Positions 1 through 12,306 of a stretch of DNA of 64,000 nt are shown in pieces. A model generated the notes under the pieces. The model was not told the DNA's origin. It saw only the letters and a list, made by a program, of their open reading frames with translations, and did no database searches. The translations under genes and the position numbers were made by a program. Origin of the DNA: Tetradesmus obliquus. Its lineage: Eukaryota; Chlorophyta; Chlorophyceae; Sphaeropleales; Scenedesmaceae. How positions within the stretch are numbered: position 1 is the stretch's first letter; every line of letters starts with the position of its first letter. The stretch covers positions 5,664,501-5,728,500 of the forward strand of contig CP126191.1 of assembly GCA_030272155.1 (NCBI GenBank), written 5' to 3'.

Positions 1-3000
1 GAATCGAAAATCAGCATGTATGCGCTTGCCAGTGGCCTGGTTTTTCATGCACAGCTGGCCTAGGAAGCATCACCTGGTGCTTGGCACACCGGAGTTGTAA
101 CACCTGTTACAAGCACTGCTTGTATGTGATGTGCTGTGTTTGTGCTCTGCCTGCAGGGTCTGGAGGACCAGCTGCTGGCTCTCGTGGTGAACAAGGAGCG
201 GCCAGACCTTGAGGAGACAAAGACACAGCTGATCATCCAGAACACTGAGTTCACCATCAAGCTGAAGCAGCTGGAAGATGAGCTGTTGTACAAGCTGTCA
301 ACAGCAGAGGGCGACATCACAGGTATGGTGCAGTCTGACTCTTCATGTGCCAGTCCGTGCTTGTGTTGGAGTCGCTGCATTTGCAGATGCATCAAACGCC
401 ATCACCTCTGCGTGCATGCTGCAGCTGGCTGGAGGGCAGGAAATCTGCAGGTGCATGGCCTGGGCAAGGACTTCACCATGCATCCAGGTTCAAAGCACCG
501 GCAGTGGCCACTTGATTGCACCTTCTTATCATCGCTTGCTACTGCGCCGCTGCAGAGGATGTGGCGCTGATTGAGTCCCTGGAAGAGTCCAAGCGGGTGG
601 CCACGGAGATCAGCGAGAAGGTGGTGGAGGCGCGTGAGGCAGAGGGCGCCATCAACGAGAGCCGCAACAAGTACAGGACCGTGGCGGAGCGTGGAGCCAT
701 GCTGTTCTTCCTGCTCAACAGCCTGAACAAGATCCACGCTTTCTACCAGTACAGCCTGAATGCGTTTGTCAGCGTGTTCTTGCGTGGCCTGGACTTGGCG
801 CCTGGCGGCCCCAAGAAGAAGGAGCATGTGACGCTGCGGCAGCTGCAGAAGCGGCTGTCAGGCAATGCGGGCGACTTTGATGAGGTCATCAAGAAGGCCA
901 AGCGCCAGAGCTCCAACGCGGGCGGCAAGCGCAGCAAGCGCACCACTGCCCAGTCTGGACATATGGGGCCAGGTAAACATGGCTGCGTGTGCCTCTATTT
1001 ACTTGTATTTACAAGTGTTTGGGCAGTCACTGCATGCAGCTATAACAGGACGCGCTTAAAGCAGACAACTGGTCATGCACTGTCAGCAGCCAGATGATTG
1101 CCATCAGCACACCAACAACAGCACACCTGTATTGCTAACAAGTATCCGATGTGCTGTGTGCCGCTGCCTGCTTGCGCCTCTCCCCAGGTGGCCTGCCTGC
1201 TCCCAGTATGAACGGCGAGGTCATCCAGGAAGAGGGCGAGGAGGAGTTTGACATGAGCCCAGACCAGCTGGAGGCGCGCATCATCTGCCTGCTGGACACC
1301 TGCACCTACACCGTGTTCAACTACACGCGCCGCGGCCTGTTTGACCGCGACAAGCTTATCGTGCTGACCCTGCTCACCTTCCAGATCCTGCTGCGGGGTG
1401 GCAAGGTCGATCCGCTGGAGTATGAGGCGCTGTGCAAGGGCGCTCGCAGCCCCGCGCCGCCTCTGATCACAGACGACCTCAGCAGGTGGATGACGGAGGT
1501 CCAGTGGGCGGCTGTGGATGCGCTGGCAGCAGTGCCAGGTGAGCTGGGAAGTGGCAGTTTGCGTGTTCAAGCAGCTGGAGTGGCCTATCCAAGCAACCAA
1601 GAATACAGGTGCCTGCTGCTTTTGCTGGCAGTGTGTGTGGAGCCTGTTGTGGTAGTCAACCTAATGTCGGTCATTTGGCAGCCCCATTGCTTGCTGTAGT
1701 CTGACAATCCGCATATGTGCTGTGCATGCTGTGTTGTGCACCTGCAGGCTTCAACAACTTGTCCAAGGACCTCGAGAAGAGCTCTGATGAGTGGTACAAC
1801 TGGTGCCTGCATGAGACACCAGAGCGCGTGCCAATGCCTGGCGACTGGTGCCGCAGCAGCGAGTTCAAGCAGCTGCTGCTGCTGAGAGCGCTGCGGCCGG
1901 ATCGTGTGACGAACGCCCTGCAGCGCTTCTGCGAGGCTGCCATGGGTGCCCGCTACATCAATCAAGAGGCGTTCAGCCCTGCTGTTGTGATGGAAGAGAG
2001 CACCAGGTGGGGCTGGCAGAGGCATCACTGGGACAAGCGTGGCATGCCTCAACACCAGCAGATCTTGCTCACTCTCCTCCCCTGCCGGCTCAGCGGTGCG
2101 GTGCTTTATGTCTCACAGCGCTGTTACATGCTGCATGTGAGCCAAGCTGGCACCCTGGTGAAGTACATGTGTTTGTTGTGCGTCTCTCCTGCTTGCAGCG
2201 CAACACCCATCTTCTTCATCCTGTTCCCTGGATACTCGCCATCCAAGGAGATTGAGGCGTACGCCCACAAGCACGGCAAAACAGTTGAGGCTGGCAATCT
2301 CACCCTCATCTCTATGGGCCAGGGCCAGGAAGGACCAGCTGAGGCAGTGCTGGACAAGTGAGTGAAAGGGACGGCGGATGTGCTGAGCAGGATGTTAAGG
2401 GAGAGATGTGCAGCGTACTTGCAGGTATTGCTGCAGCATGCTTGCACCCACAACAAACTTATAAGCGCTGACAGTGCAGCCAGCCTGTGCACACAGGCTT
2501 TTTGCCACGGTTGATGGTGTGCTGACATGTGGTGCTGCTGCGCTGCAGGTACATCCGCGAGGGTGGCTGGGTGTTCCTGGACAATGTGCACCTCATGCAA
2601 GGCTGGATCCCGCGCCTGGAGCGCAAGCTGGAGATAGCAGCCGAGACAGCGCATGCAGACTTCAGGTGCTTCTTCAGTGCCGAGCCCATCAATGGAGCCC
2701 CGCACGTGAGTTACCCGCTTACTTCATACCTGCGCTTTAACTGGCGAGCAGCTGACATCAAATGCAGCTGCATGCCCGCAGATCACTGTTAGCCCTGTTG
2801 GCGGCCATGCAGCGGCGAATTTGAATGGAGCTGGGCCCGCATACTTGCTGACATACTAATTTGTGTGTGGTTGTGCCTGCAGGCAAAGATTGTGCCAGAG
2901 TCCATCCTGCAGACCTGCATCAAGATCTCCAACGAGCCGCCATCAGATATGAAGTCCAACATGCGCAGCGTGAGTGCGGCTATGCTTTGCTTAGCCTCAT

Positions 3001-6000
3001 GCTCCCATTAATTGACCATGCATTGAGGACATGTGACGTGAAACTTTGCTGCTGTACATGATCGCCATGTAGCTGCTGCTGAAACTAGCTGTGTTGTGGC
3101 TGCTAATTTCAAATGCAGGCACTGGCTGCCTTCAGCCCAGAGGCTGAAGAGAGGCTGAGCACCAACGCAAAGCGCACGGCTTACAAGGGCATCTTGTTTG
3201 GGCTGTGCTTCTACCACTCCCTGCTGCTGGGACGCAAGAAGTTTGGCACTGGCATTGGCACAGGTGCGCAGGAGGTTCCTTGTATAAAAGTTGCGAGCCA
3301 AGCTCCCATGCTGTTTATCATGCTGCCTGCCATACATTGCACTAGCCTGTGTGTGTGGTGTAGTGTGTTACGTGTCATATGTCTTGCACTGGCTGCTTGA
3401 GATTTGATTCTACATCCGCTTGTGCGTGTTCTAAATCAGTACACCTTGTGGCGCCGCACCTGCAGGCAGCGGCAGTGGCCTGGGCTTCTGCCGCAACTAC
3501 TCCTTCAACACAGGCGACCTCACCACCTGCGGTGATGTGCTGATCAACTACTTGGAGGCGTATGAGCACATCCCCTGGGACGACCTGCGCTACGTGAGTG
3601 CAATGAGTGCTGTTCAAATGGCAGCCGCTTCGTTCTGCAGCCTCAATGCTGCGGGGGCTGGGGGCGAGGGGCGCAGACTCATCTGCATATGCCAATTCAT
3701 TTTGCAATGGCCAATGCATACGCTGCTTCCTGTGTTGACTTCATGCTGTGTGCTCTTGCTTCTTTGTCTGCAGATGTTTGGCGAGGTGTTCTACGGCGGC
3801 CACATCACAGATGGCATGGACAGGCGCTGCTGCACAACGTACCTGCAGGTGAGGCACCACGGCAGCTGTGCGGATGCATGAAGCTGCAGCACACCGTGCA
3901 CGTAGATGCAAGCCGTGCTGTGCCGGGTGCCTGTGCTGCATATGTAGTTGTACACATCTGCTGCCTCCCACTCATCATTTACCCTCGCATTGCATTCTGC
4001 AGGTGCTGATCCGCCCAGAGATCCTGCCATCTGGCCAGCTGGCTGACCCCTCCAGCTGGGCCACGCCTGCACTGGAGCTGGCACCCGGCTTCAAGGCACC
4101 CCTGCCCAGCAGCTTTGAGGCGCTGCAGCAGTACATTGAGAACTCCCTGCCTGCTGAGAGCCCTGTGGTGTACGGCATGCACCCCAACGCTGAGCTGTCT
4201 CTGCTGACATCGCTAGGGGAGACACTGTTCAGAACCATCACCGACGTTAGCGGTGGCAGCACAGGTGGGCACACACATGCAGGGGCGGCAGGGTTGTGCT
4301 TGCTTTATCATGCATAAGCTAAGTTGGGCATGTGATGGTGCAGGTAATGCTGTACGCAGGGATCCGCGTTGCCTTCAGCTGACCACTGCTGCACACTGTT
4401 GACTTGTCGTGTTTAGTGGCCTGGCCTGCTGACATCTGCTGAGTCTCCTGGTTGTGTGCATGCTCAGGCGCCAGTGGTGGCGGCGCATCGGAGTCCGCTG
4501 TGCGCTCCGCGCTCAAGGACTACATGGAGAAGCTGCCTGAGCCGTTTGTCATGCTGGAGATTGAGACGCGCATCAAGGAGAAGACGCCCTTCGTGGTGGT
4601 GGCACTGCAGGAGGTGAGTGAGCAGCGCATTGGCTGTGCTGGCCCCGCGCAGCTTCTGCAGGTGAAGATGTTACTCGAGCATGCTCTGTAGTTATGCGGC
4701 AGCAGAATGTGTGCTGCTCTGTTGTGCACCTGGCCTTTATTAGCGCTGTGTGGGCCAGCCTTCATCACAATTGCTGCTGCTGCTGCTGCTGCCAGGCCAC
4801 GCGCATGAATGCACTGCTTGAGGAGATGCGCCGCTCCATGGAGGAGCTGCAGCTGGGCTTGGATGGAGCCCTCAACATGAGCGACAAGATGGAGGCGCTG
4901 GCTAAGGGCATTGCCACCAACCAGGTGGGCACCTGCGCCTGGCAGTGCAGGATCGGCATTGCACAGGCAGGATTGGGCGTCCTGCCTTCTTGCAACTGTC
5001 CTGATATGTTGTGGCCTGAATAAACCAGCTTGTGTGCATGCTCGCCATGTGTGGCAGTATTTTGTGCCTAACAGCTGCTACCCCCGCTGTGCTGTTGGCT
5101 GACTGCAGGTGCCTGCGCTGTGGATGTCCATGATGAGCACGCGCATCCAGGAGGTGTTCAGCCTGGCCGCCTGGTACAACGACGTGCTCAAGCGCTACGA
5201 GCAGCTGGCAGCATGGACCGCCGGCAACCTGGTCACGCCAAACAGTGTGTGGCTCAGCGGCCTGTTCAACCCCAAGGCATTCCTCACGGCGGTGAGCAGC
5301 AGTGATGGTGCTGCACACCCCTACATGATGACAGCGCAGATCACAGCGCATATTTTGTATGCAGCGGGCAGCTTGCGTCTGCAGAGCCCTGTTGCAGCAT
5401 GCCACTAATGACTTGGCTTGCTTATGCATGCTTCCGTTCTGCATTGCTGTGCTGCAGGTGATGCAAACATATGCCCGCGCAAACAAGCTGCCGCTGGATG
5501 TGATGAGGTTCATGACTGAGGTCACCAGCAAGACAGTGGAGCAGGTCACAGAGCCTGCTGCAGTGGGCTGCTACATCCACGGTGTGGTGCTGGAGGGGGC
5601 AAGGTGGGTAGGCAGTCGCACCACCTGTGTTGCTGCTAGCAGTTTTTATCTTACAAATAAAGTATGGCTTCTTCCTTGGTATGACGGTAGTCATTGTCTT
5701 GCAAGCTCGATTTGGGCAGCAGGCGCAGGCTGACAGTTGCCCATAGCTCAGTGTGCAGAATTGCTGACTGCCTGTTGTGTGTTGCGTTGCGTCCCGTGCA
5801 GGTGGGACAAGGAGGAGGGCGTCCTGAAGGAGTCGCTGCCCAACGAGCTGCACCAGGCCTTGCCAGTCATCCACGTGAAGCCTGTCACCACAGAGCAGTA
5901 CAGCTTGGAGGGGTATTACGAGTGCCCGGTGTACACCAACATGCAGCGTGCCAACGTCTACTCACCAGGCGTCAGCAACTTCACGCTGCGCACTGCAGAG

Positions 6001-6063
6001 TCATCGCACAAGTGGGTGCTGGCGTCTGTGGCGCTGCTGCTGCAGGACGACTTGGCGGCCTGA
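1..6063 (+). CDS. Axonemal dynein heavy chain, outer-arm alpha/beta type, C-terminal part (5' partial)
   Basis: Motor subunit of ciliary dynein, which hydrolyses ATP to slide axonemal doublets. Sixteen coding exons join in frame: 157-322, 556-972, 1188-1538, 1748-2006, 2199-2357, 2549-2705, 2883-2969, 3119-3263, 3466-3593, 3774-3848, 4003-4264, 4468-4613, 4796-4924, 5109-5291, 5458-5603 and 5802-6063, giving 1023 residues and a TGA stop. Full heavy chains are about 4500 residues, so most of the gene lies upstream; bases 1-156 read as intron. The order matches the end of AAA5 (NTEFTIKLKQLEDELL), AAA6 (PIFFILFPGYSP, GGWVFLDNVHLMQGW), then the C-terminal domain (FGEVFYGGHITDGMDRR, GCYIHGVVLEGARWD) ending HKWVLASVALLLQDDLA. 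The YGGHITD and CPVYTNMQR blocks resemble the outer-arm alpha/beta (DNAH9/11/17) family more than the gamma chain. Which paralogue it is (ODA11-like or ODA4-like) is not resolved. Confidence 0.9.
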
Positions 6064-6492
6064 GACCAACTCACTGGGTGTTCACTAGTGCAGTGGTCCA
6101 TTGATTGATTGACCACTGATGTCTGGCCCGTGTGCAAATCTGCATTCACGTGTGTTTGGCGGCGGCGTTGAGCGGCTGTAGATAGTGTGGTGTAACGGAA
6201 TTCGCCTGTCCAGGACTCATCACATCGTGACTGCTTTCGTCACTACTATAATCTTGCCCGAGAGGTGTCTGTGAAACAGGACAACAGCCATGTTTTGAAA
6301 GCCACGCAATAGCCTGCCAGGCAACGAACATATACACCAAAGACACGACCAGCAGAACCGAGGCAAAAGACCACAGTTGTGCATTCAGTTCTATGTGGAA
6401 GCCACACTTGAAATGTAATACATCTGTGTCTTTCAAGTATGTCACCCACAGGCACCACCTGGCAGTCCTGCGTCTTCTGCCAGGAATCACTA
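6064..6492. other. Convergent intergenic region between dynein and ankyrin genes
   Basis: No coding exon is seen. It should hold the 3' UTRs of the dynein gene (+) and of the F-box/ankyrin gene (-), which converge here. Confidence 0.6.
6191..6195 (+). terminator. Candidate TGTAA polyadenylation signal of the dynein gene
   Basis: TGTAA lies 128 nt after the dynein stop codon. TGTAA is the usual polyadenylation signal in chlorophyte nuclear genes. Assignment rests on motif and distance only. Confidence 0.45.
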
Positions 6493-8172
6493 TCACTTCT
6501 TGTCCAGAGACTGCAGCCAATGCAGCACATGCAGCTGACCATTGCGCCGCGCAATGCTCTCGCAGAAGGCCTTGTTCCATGGGCACTGCTGCTGGTGCAG
6601 CCACTGCAGCACCTCCAGGTGGCCCTCAGCTGCTGCGCCAAAGCACGCAGCCTTACTCCACGGCGCAGGCGGCTCCTGCGCCCTGGCCCACACCAGCACC
6701 TCCAGCTGCCCTGTGTGCGCTGCATACCTTGTCATACTGTCGTCCCAGGGGCACCCCTGCTGCCGCGCCCATTGCAGGACATCAAGGTGCCCTCGAGCTG
6801 CTGCTGCTGTGCACACCCATGCGTTCCATGCACACGGCTGCCCTCCCTGCTGGCCGCCTGCTGCTGCGCCACCCCTCAGCCACTGCAGTACGCCCAGGCG
6901 GCCCTCGCGTGCTGCAGCGATGCACGCGCCAACACCCCAGGGGCAGGGCGGGTCCTGGCAGCGCGCCCACTGCAGGATGTGCAGGTGACCTGCGCCCGCT
7001 GCTGCTGTGCACACGCTGTCGTCACACTTGCAGCCTGCCTGTCTTGCCCACGCCAGCACTGCACAAGCACGGTGAACAGCAGAAGCAGCGCAAACACTTA
7101 GAAGAGCTCCTCATATGTGCCTGTGCAGTGACAGTGCCTGCTGCAAGCTGGGGCAGCAAAACTGCACTGCAGAAAAAGGCAAGCATGAACATAGCTTCCA
7201 CTGCGCACACACACAACATCCACAGCGCAGCATGCAAGCACAGCCACGGCCCAAAACTCCACGCTGTACCCTTGTCAAGCAAGGCTCAAGTGCAAGCCTG
7301 ATGCCAGCAGCTCACCCGCCAAGTGGCCGTTGGCAGCTGCGCCAGTGCACACCCACTGGCCCCAGGGGCAGGGCGGGTCTTGCGCCCTGCAGCAGCACAC
7401 ACCACACATGTGACAGCAGCACCGGCATATGCGTCCATTATGCCACATGGATGAGGCACACCGGGCACGCAACCATGCGCAAATGCACGCAATGCCCTTC
7501 CATCTCATGCATGCAGCTGCTGCGATACATGCACACACCAGCTGCCTCACGCAGCGAACAGCTGCCGGCAGTTGCACAGCCATTTTTTGCAACAACGTTT
7601 GCTGGAGAGCAAGGCGCAGCGCCTCACCTGGCCCACTGCAGCAGGCTCAGGTGGCCTGCCTTGGCAGCGCTGCTGCAGCACTCCTCATCCCAGGGGCAGG
7701 GCGGCCGCTGCTGCCGCACCCACTGCAGCACTGCCAGCTGCCCGCCAGCCGCAGCAGCACTGCACGTGCTCTTGTTCCAAGCACATGGCGGGCTCTGCTG
7801 GCGCGCCCACTGCAGTAGCGCCAGGTCGCCGGAGTGCGCTGCAGCGCTGCACACGCGCACGTCCCATGCGCAGCCGCTGCTGTGCAGCCACTGCAGGCCC
7901 TGCAGGTCACCGCATGCTGCCCTGGCAGCTGCCAGATGCCACTGCTTGTACATGCTAGTTGCGTTGTGCAGGAACATCTCTTGAAGCGCTGCAAGTGGTA
8001 GGTCGGCGCTGGTGGCTGAGATGGTTGTCATGTGGCGGAGCCTGGCACATGCTGCCTTGCAGACACGCCTGGCTGTGTAGGCCTGCTGCGCTGCTGGGAG
8101 AAGGCTCAGGATGTGCAGCATGAGAGCCTCAGGCAGCTGAACTGGTTGTTCTGGGTCAGGGGCATTCTCCAT
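6493..8172 (-). CDS. F-box-like protein with degenerate ankyrin-type repeats
   Basis: Three exons, 8172-7628, 7386-7316 and 7058-6493, join in phase to give 393 residues. Residues about 12-47 look like an F-box (LPEALMLHILSLLPA, RRVCKAACARL). About ten repeats of roughly 30-35 residues follow, with the pattern LxxLQWAR(Q)xxPPCPWxxxxCxxAAxxGHL, a degenerate ankyrin-like repeat common in chlorophyte genomes. The middle 71-bp exon encodes one repeat, which supports it as a real exon. An F-box with repeats suggests a substrate adaptor of an SCF ubiquitin ligase; this is inference, as the substrate is unknown and SKP1 binding is untested. The start is the first ATG before the F-box. Opposite-strand open frames here are shadows of the repetitive composition. 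Confidence 0.8.
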
Positions 8173-8853
8173 GGCCGCTTCTCTGCAACCGTAACAGCAG
8201 CAGCAGCAGCAGCACCATCAGCAGTGAGCAGAATACAGCACGTCAGATTCGACCGTTTAACGCCTCAATGGACAATCTGGCGTTTGATTGCAACAGCAAA
8301 TACTCACGTGTCTTGCATCCGATCTTCGTCACGACAGCACAATTCCGCAGAAAAGGCTCCAGCACGGTTGTGTGTTTATCCGTTGACAACCAGCGATCTC
8401 CACGGTTGCTAGGGCGAGGCAAAGAAAAGCAGCTGATTCACTGCATTTCAACGTGGCTCGGGTTCTCTCGCTACCTGTGTGGGTGTTCCCGTGGTACCGA
8501 CTGTTACACCTGCTGGGAAACCCTAGCAGGGTCGACCATGTGAACCACTCACAGCTGTCACATGTTACACACAACTGAGGTCGGTCAGTAGCCATGAAGC
8601 TGCCAGGATGATGACACGCTGTGCGCACTGCTGCAGCACGCAACCAGCAGATGAACTCTGCGTCCTGATGCTAGCATTGCTGTCGCTCTGCCCCCTCAGT
8701 GCAGGACCTGGTGGCTATCCTGGCCCAGACCATTTGCAATACTGGTCCACCCGCCGCAGCTGCTGTACTTGAATCACAAATCAGGGCATCTCCAGCCAGC
8801 AAACAACTTTCAATGTCCTTTGTATCCCTTCCAGTGTCTGAGGCCTATGCGCG
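8173..8853. other. Intergenic region: ankyrin-gene promoter and NAA40 3' UTR
   Basis: No coding exon recognised. Both flanking genes are on the minus strand, so this contains the upstream region of the F-box/ankyrin gene and the 3' end of the NAA40 gene. A minus-strand TGTAA (plus TTACA at 8504-8508) could be the NAA40 polyadenylation signal, though at about 350 nt it is distant. A GCA/CAG run at about 8198-8214 sits just upstream of the ankyrin start. Confidence 0.5.
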
Positions 8854-9996
8854 CTAGCTCTTGCGCCGCAGGTCCTTGAACAGGATCCTGTGGCCCGGGT
8901 CGGTGCCGTCAAAGTCCTCAAAGTCGTTGCGCGCCGGGCAGGTGGGGTGCTGCCGGTAGCCCAGGCGCTCGTAGAAGGCCTGCGCCGCGCTGTTGCTGCG
9001 CTGCACCGTGAGCAGCACCATGTCCATGCTGAACTTGAGCGCCTGCAGCAGCACAGTAGCAGCGGCAGCAGCAACAACAGCAGCAGCAGCAACAGCAGCA
9101 GGGGATGCATCATTGCGATGAAGCAGCAATTGACCAAAGCTGCGTCTGCTGCAGGGTCAATCCTAAAGGCGCTGTCGCCTGGTTGCTGCTACTTCTGCTG
9201 ATTGAAATGACAGTGTATCTATGTGTGAAATAAAATACAGCCTGGCATCCGTGCACGACCATGCAGTACGCGCCAGCCATGCGCACGTGCTGATAGCCCC
9301 CGCAGTGTGCAGCGCATGAGACGCAGCAGTCACCAGTGGTGACTCACCACGCAGCAACAGCAGCAGCCAGCAGCTGCCGTCACAACTGCAGTCCCTCACC
9401 AGCAGCTCCAGCATCTGCATCAGCCGCCGCCCCAGGCCCTTGCGGTGCATGGCTGGCGCCAGCTGCAGCTCGTAGCAGTACACCACGCTGCTGTGCCTGC
9501 CCAGGCGGTGCAGCTGCAGCTCGTCATCAGACAGCAGGTTGTCCTCCAGCTCAAACCTGGGGGACAGGGGTGGGCAGGGGTGAGTGCCAGAGCAGCAGCA
9601 GGCAGGGGTGTCAGTGCAATGAGGGGGTGCATGCGCATGTGTGCCTTGAAAGGAGCTCACGAGCCACACCAGGATTAGGCAGCTCTGGGCAGCAGGCAGC
9701 AGGCGGACAGAGAAATGCTCGCTTGGCCATGGTGTGAGTGCGCCAGGCGGCAAGTGCTGCGCTGCTGTGAGTAGCAAATAGTGCAGAGCGCAGTGTGCTG
9801 TGGCGAGCGACGACGGGGATGGTGCTTCGCTGGGCGCAGTGACAGTACCAGAGCATGGGCTGTCAGCCGCACACACGCATTTTGCTGCTAGCAGCAGGGG
9901 GGGCGGGCAGTATCACCTGAAGTGTGTGTAGCCCAGCAGCTGCCCTTCAGCATCAGAGGCCAGGAGGTAGCGCGCATCCTCCTGTGCAGCAGGAGC

Positions 9997-10034
<38 letters not shown>

Positions 10035-10748
10035 AGCAAAGCGTGATGGTAAGTGTGTGGTGACAGGATGGCAAGCTGTGGTGTGGGCAGCCATGCTTGG
10101 GTTAGGTAGGTGGTTGCAAGACTGTGATGATACTTGGGATAGCCTAACACCGCCTTGTGCGAGCCAGGGCTACTTCAGTGTGCTGCAGGCTCATGGCAGC
10201 GCTGTTGTACTGCTTCTGCTGCTGCTGATCATGCTCCTGGTAGCCAATGCTAGCACTGGGCTCACATGGAACAGCTCGCGCTTCTTTGCCCCGGGGTTCC
10301 ACTTCTGCTGGTCTGCCGTGTAGATGTCCTTCATGTTGGTCTCGAACAGAGACCAGAGTGCATCTTTCTGCTGCTGGGTCAGGTTGCTGCCATGGGAGAA
10401 GCTGATGGTGGCTGCCACATCATTCTTGTTGTACGACAGGAATGCTGGGAAGTGCTGCAGGATGTCTTGCTCCTGCACACAGCAGCACCAACCCCATCAG
10501 CAAAAGCTGCATGACTTTTGAGATCAGCGGAGCTCAGCTCCACCGCTGCTGTGGAAGGGCTTACCTGGTTGACAGCCTTCAGCGCTGCCTGCAGGGCAAG
10601 TACCTCATCCTGTGCTGCTTTCTGCAATGCATGGTCCACACACAGCTGTCAGTCGATGTAACATCAACAATCAATTATTAGCTAAGGCTACTGCGGCCTG
10701 GTGCTGCACCTGCTTAAGCTTCTTCTCGCTTTTGCTTATGGCGGGCAT
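8854..10748 (-). CDS. NAA40: N-alpha-acetyltransferase 40 (NatD), histone H4/H2A N-terminal acetyltransferase
   Basis: A GNAT-fold enzyme; family members acetylate the N-terminal serine of histones H4 and H2A using acetyl-CoA. Six exons, 10748-10710, 10621-10565, 10472-10266, 9981-9917, 9556-9400 and 9042-8854, join in phase to give 237 residues, close to the human protein. The first two exons encode a basic helix (MPAISKSEKKLKQ then KAAQDEVLALQ) matching the NAA40 N-terminal segment. The core shows LLGYTHFRFELED, VVYCYELQLAPAMHRKGLG with the acetyl-CoA loop RKGLG, then MVLLTVQRSNSAAQAFYERLGY. The YCYELQL block is diagnostic of NAA40 rather than other GNATs. The exon ending at 9400 was set by the phase-0 donor GTGAGG; reading through it gives a non-conserved tail. 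A CAG/CTG tract fills part of intron 3. It is head-to-head with VTA1 across 344 bp. Confidence 0.88.
9998..10030. repeat. (AGC)n microsatellite in a NAA40 intron
   Basis: About eleven AGC units on the plus strand lie just upstream (in gene sense) of the acceptor of NAA40 exon 4. As CTG on the coding strand they may act as the polypyrimidine/branch region. Confidence 0.9.
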
Positions 10749-11092
10749 GTTGCTGTCAGGGCTAAATTCAAAAAAGGATGCTGCACTGCCAGCAGTCTGA
10801 AACAGTTACCGTGTCAGGAATGCAAAAGATCACTTTTCTGCCAACGACGCTTGATACGCAGCAATGGGTGCGGTGACGGGACTAGGCACTTCAACGACGG
10901 GAAGGCGAACAGACCAGGTCAGCAACCAGGGTTCTTGAAAATGGCGTACTGCACCTCGTGAGATGCCAGACGTCGCTGGAAGCCGTTTCATTTACGCAGA
11001 TCGCAACGGCGCCATACGCACGAGGCTCTTGAGAGCGTGAACGGCACTGAACATCTAGTACACCCGTCGCTTTTCGCTTCAAACTCAGTGAA
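10749..11092. promoter_or_regulatory. Divergent promoter region of NAA40 and VTA1
   Basis: The 344 bp between the two start codons must hold both 5' UTRs and both promoters, as the genes point away from each other. No TATA box or named element is convincing. Confidence 0.55.
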
Positions 11093-12259
11093 ATGGCTTC
11101 TGACCTTGAAGAACAAAAGAAAATGCTGTTGCCCATCCTGCAGGTGATGATCCCTCACAGCAGTGCAACCCCAACTGCCACCATGTTGTCGTTTGCTTAA
11201 TCTAGCGACGTTTTATGGTGCAGAGGGCAGAGGAGATACAGTCTGTGGAGCCGCGCATGGCGTACTACTGCCGGCTGTATGCTATCAAGAGGGTGAGCAG
11301 CAGCGGGCAGCAGCAGCCTGCATTTACATGCATGCACCTTCCAGGTCCCCCGCCTGGTGCAGACGTGCTGAGTAGCGAGGGCGTGCGCGTCCGCACAAGC
11401 TAACTTCAACGTAGTCATGTGCAGTGCTACAAGCCTTACACCTGGGTGTGGCTTGCTTACGCAAGCATAGGCCCAGCCACTGACTTGCATGTGCCTGCAC
11501 GTGTTGTTGAATAAAACTGCCAGGGCCTGGAGCTGCCCAAGCCTACCAAGGAGATATCAGGCCTCATCAAGGCCACGTTTCTGCAGTGTGAGAAGGACAA
11601 GCCAGCTGTCAAGCCGGATGAGGAGGCAGACAGGGCGTACTGCGAGAACTTTGCTCTCAACGTGTTCAGGCGCGCGGACAGGGTCGACCGCGCAGCGCGC
11701 GCCGACATGAACACCTGCAAGGCGTACTACGCAGCAGCCATCTTCCTGCAGGTGTGCAGGGTGTGTTAGTGGTGATGCAGGGGGGCCTGCGGGCGCTGCA
11801 TTAGCCTCCTGGAAACCAAGTTCTGACAGTTGAGGCGCATTGCTGCACTTGCAGTGTTAGCTTTTGATTGCTGCTGACTGGAGATACATACCTAGCTATT
11901 GTCAGCGCGTGCGAATCAGCCATAGTCAACTATCGTGCTACTCACTCGCACCTCAACAATGCTGCTGCGATGTGTGCTGTGGTGTGTGGCTTGCCAGGTG
12001 CTGGAGCAGTTCCTGAAGCCAGGCGAGGAGATGGAGTATGACGCGCCAGACCTGCTGGAGAAGACGCGCTACGCGCTGTGGCGCGCAGCAGAGATCCGCA
12101 AGGCGCTGCGCGAGGGGCGGCAGCCGGCGCCCCCGCCGGACGCAGGCACAGCCGTGCCGGGCGGCGCTGGTGCCGGCGGCGACATGTTCTCTGGCCCTGC
12201 GTACGAGCAGAGCACGCCTGGGGAGCAGCAGGGGCCGCCACCAGGTGGGTGCGGCAGCT

Positions 12260-12306
<47 letters not shown>

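Noticed and set aside
6393..7301. Long plus-strand frames opposite the ankyrin-like gene (also at 7115-7984)
   Set aside because: GC-rich antisense shadows of repeats. The minus-strand reading gives the F-box and regular LQWAR repeats.
9042..9400. Reading NAA40 exon 5 through to the later GTGAGTC donor near 9343
   Set aside because: It adds a non-conserved Leu-rich tail and breaks phase with the next exon. The GTGAGG donor after MLELL fits the NAA40 alignment.
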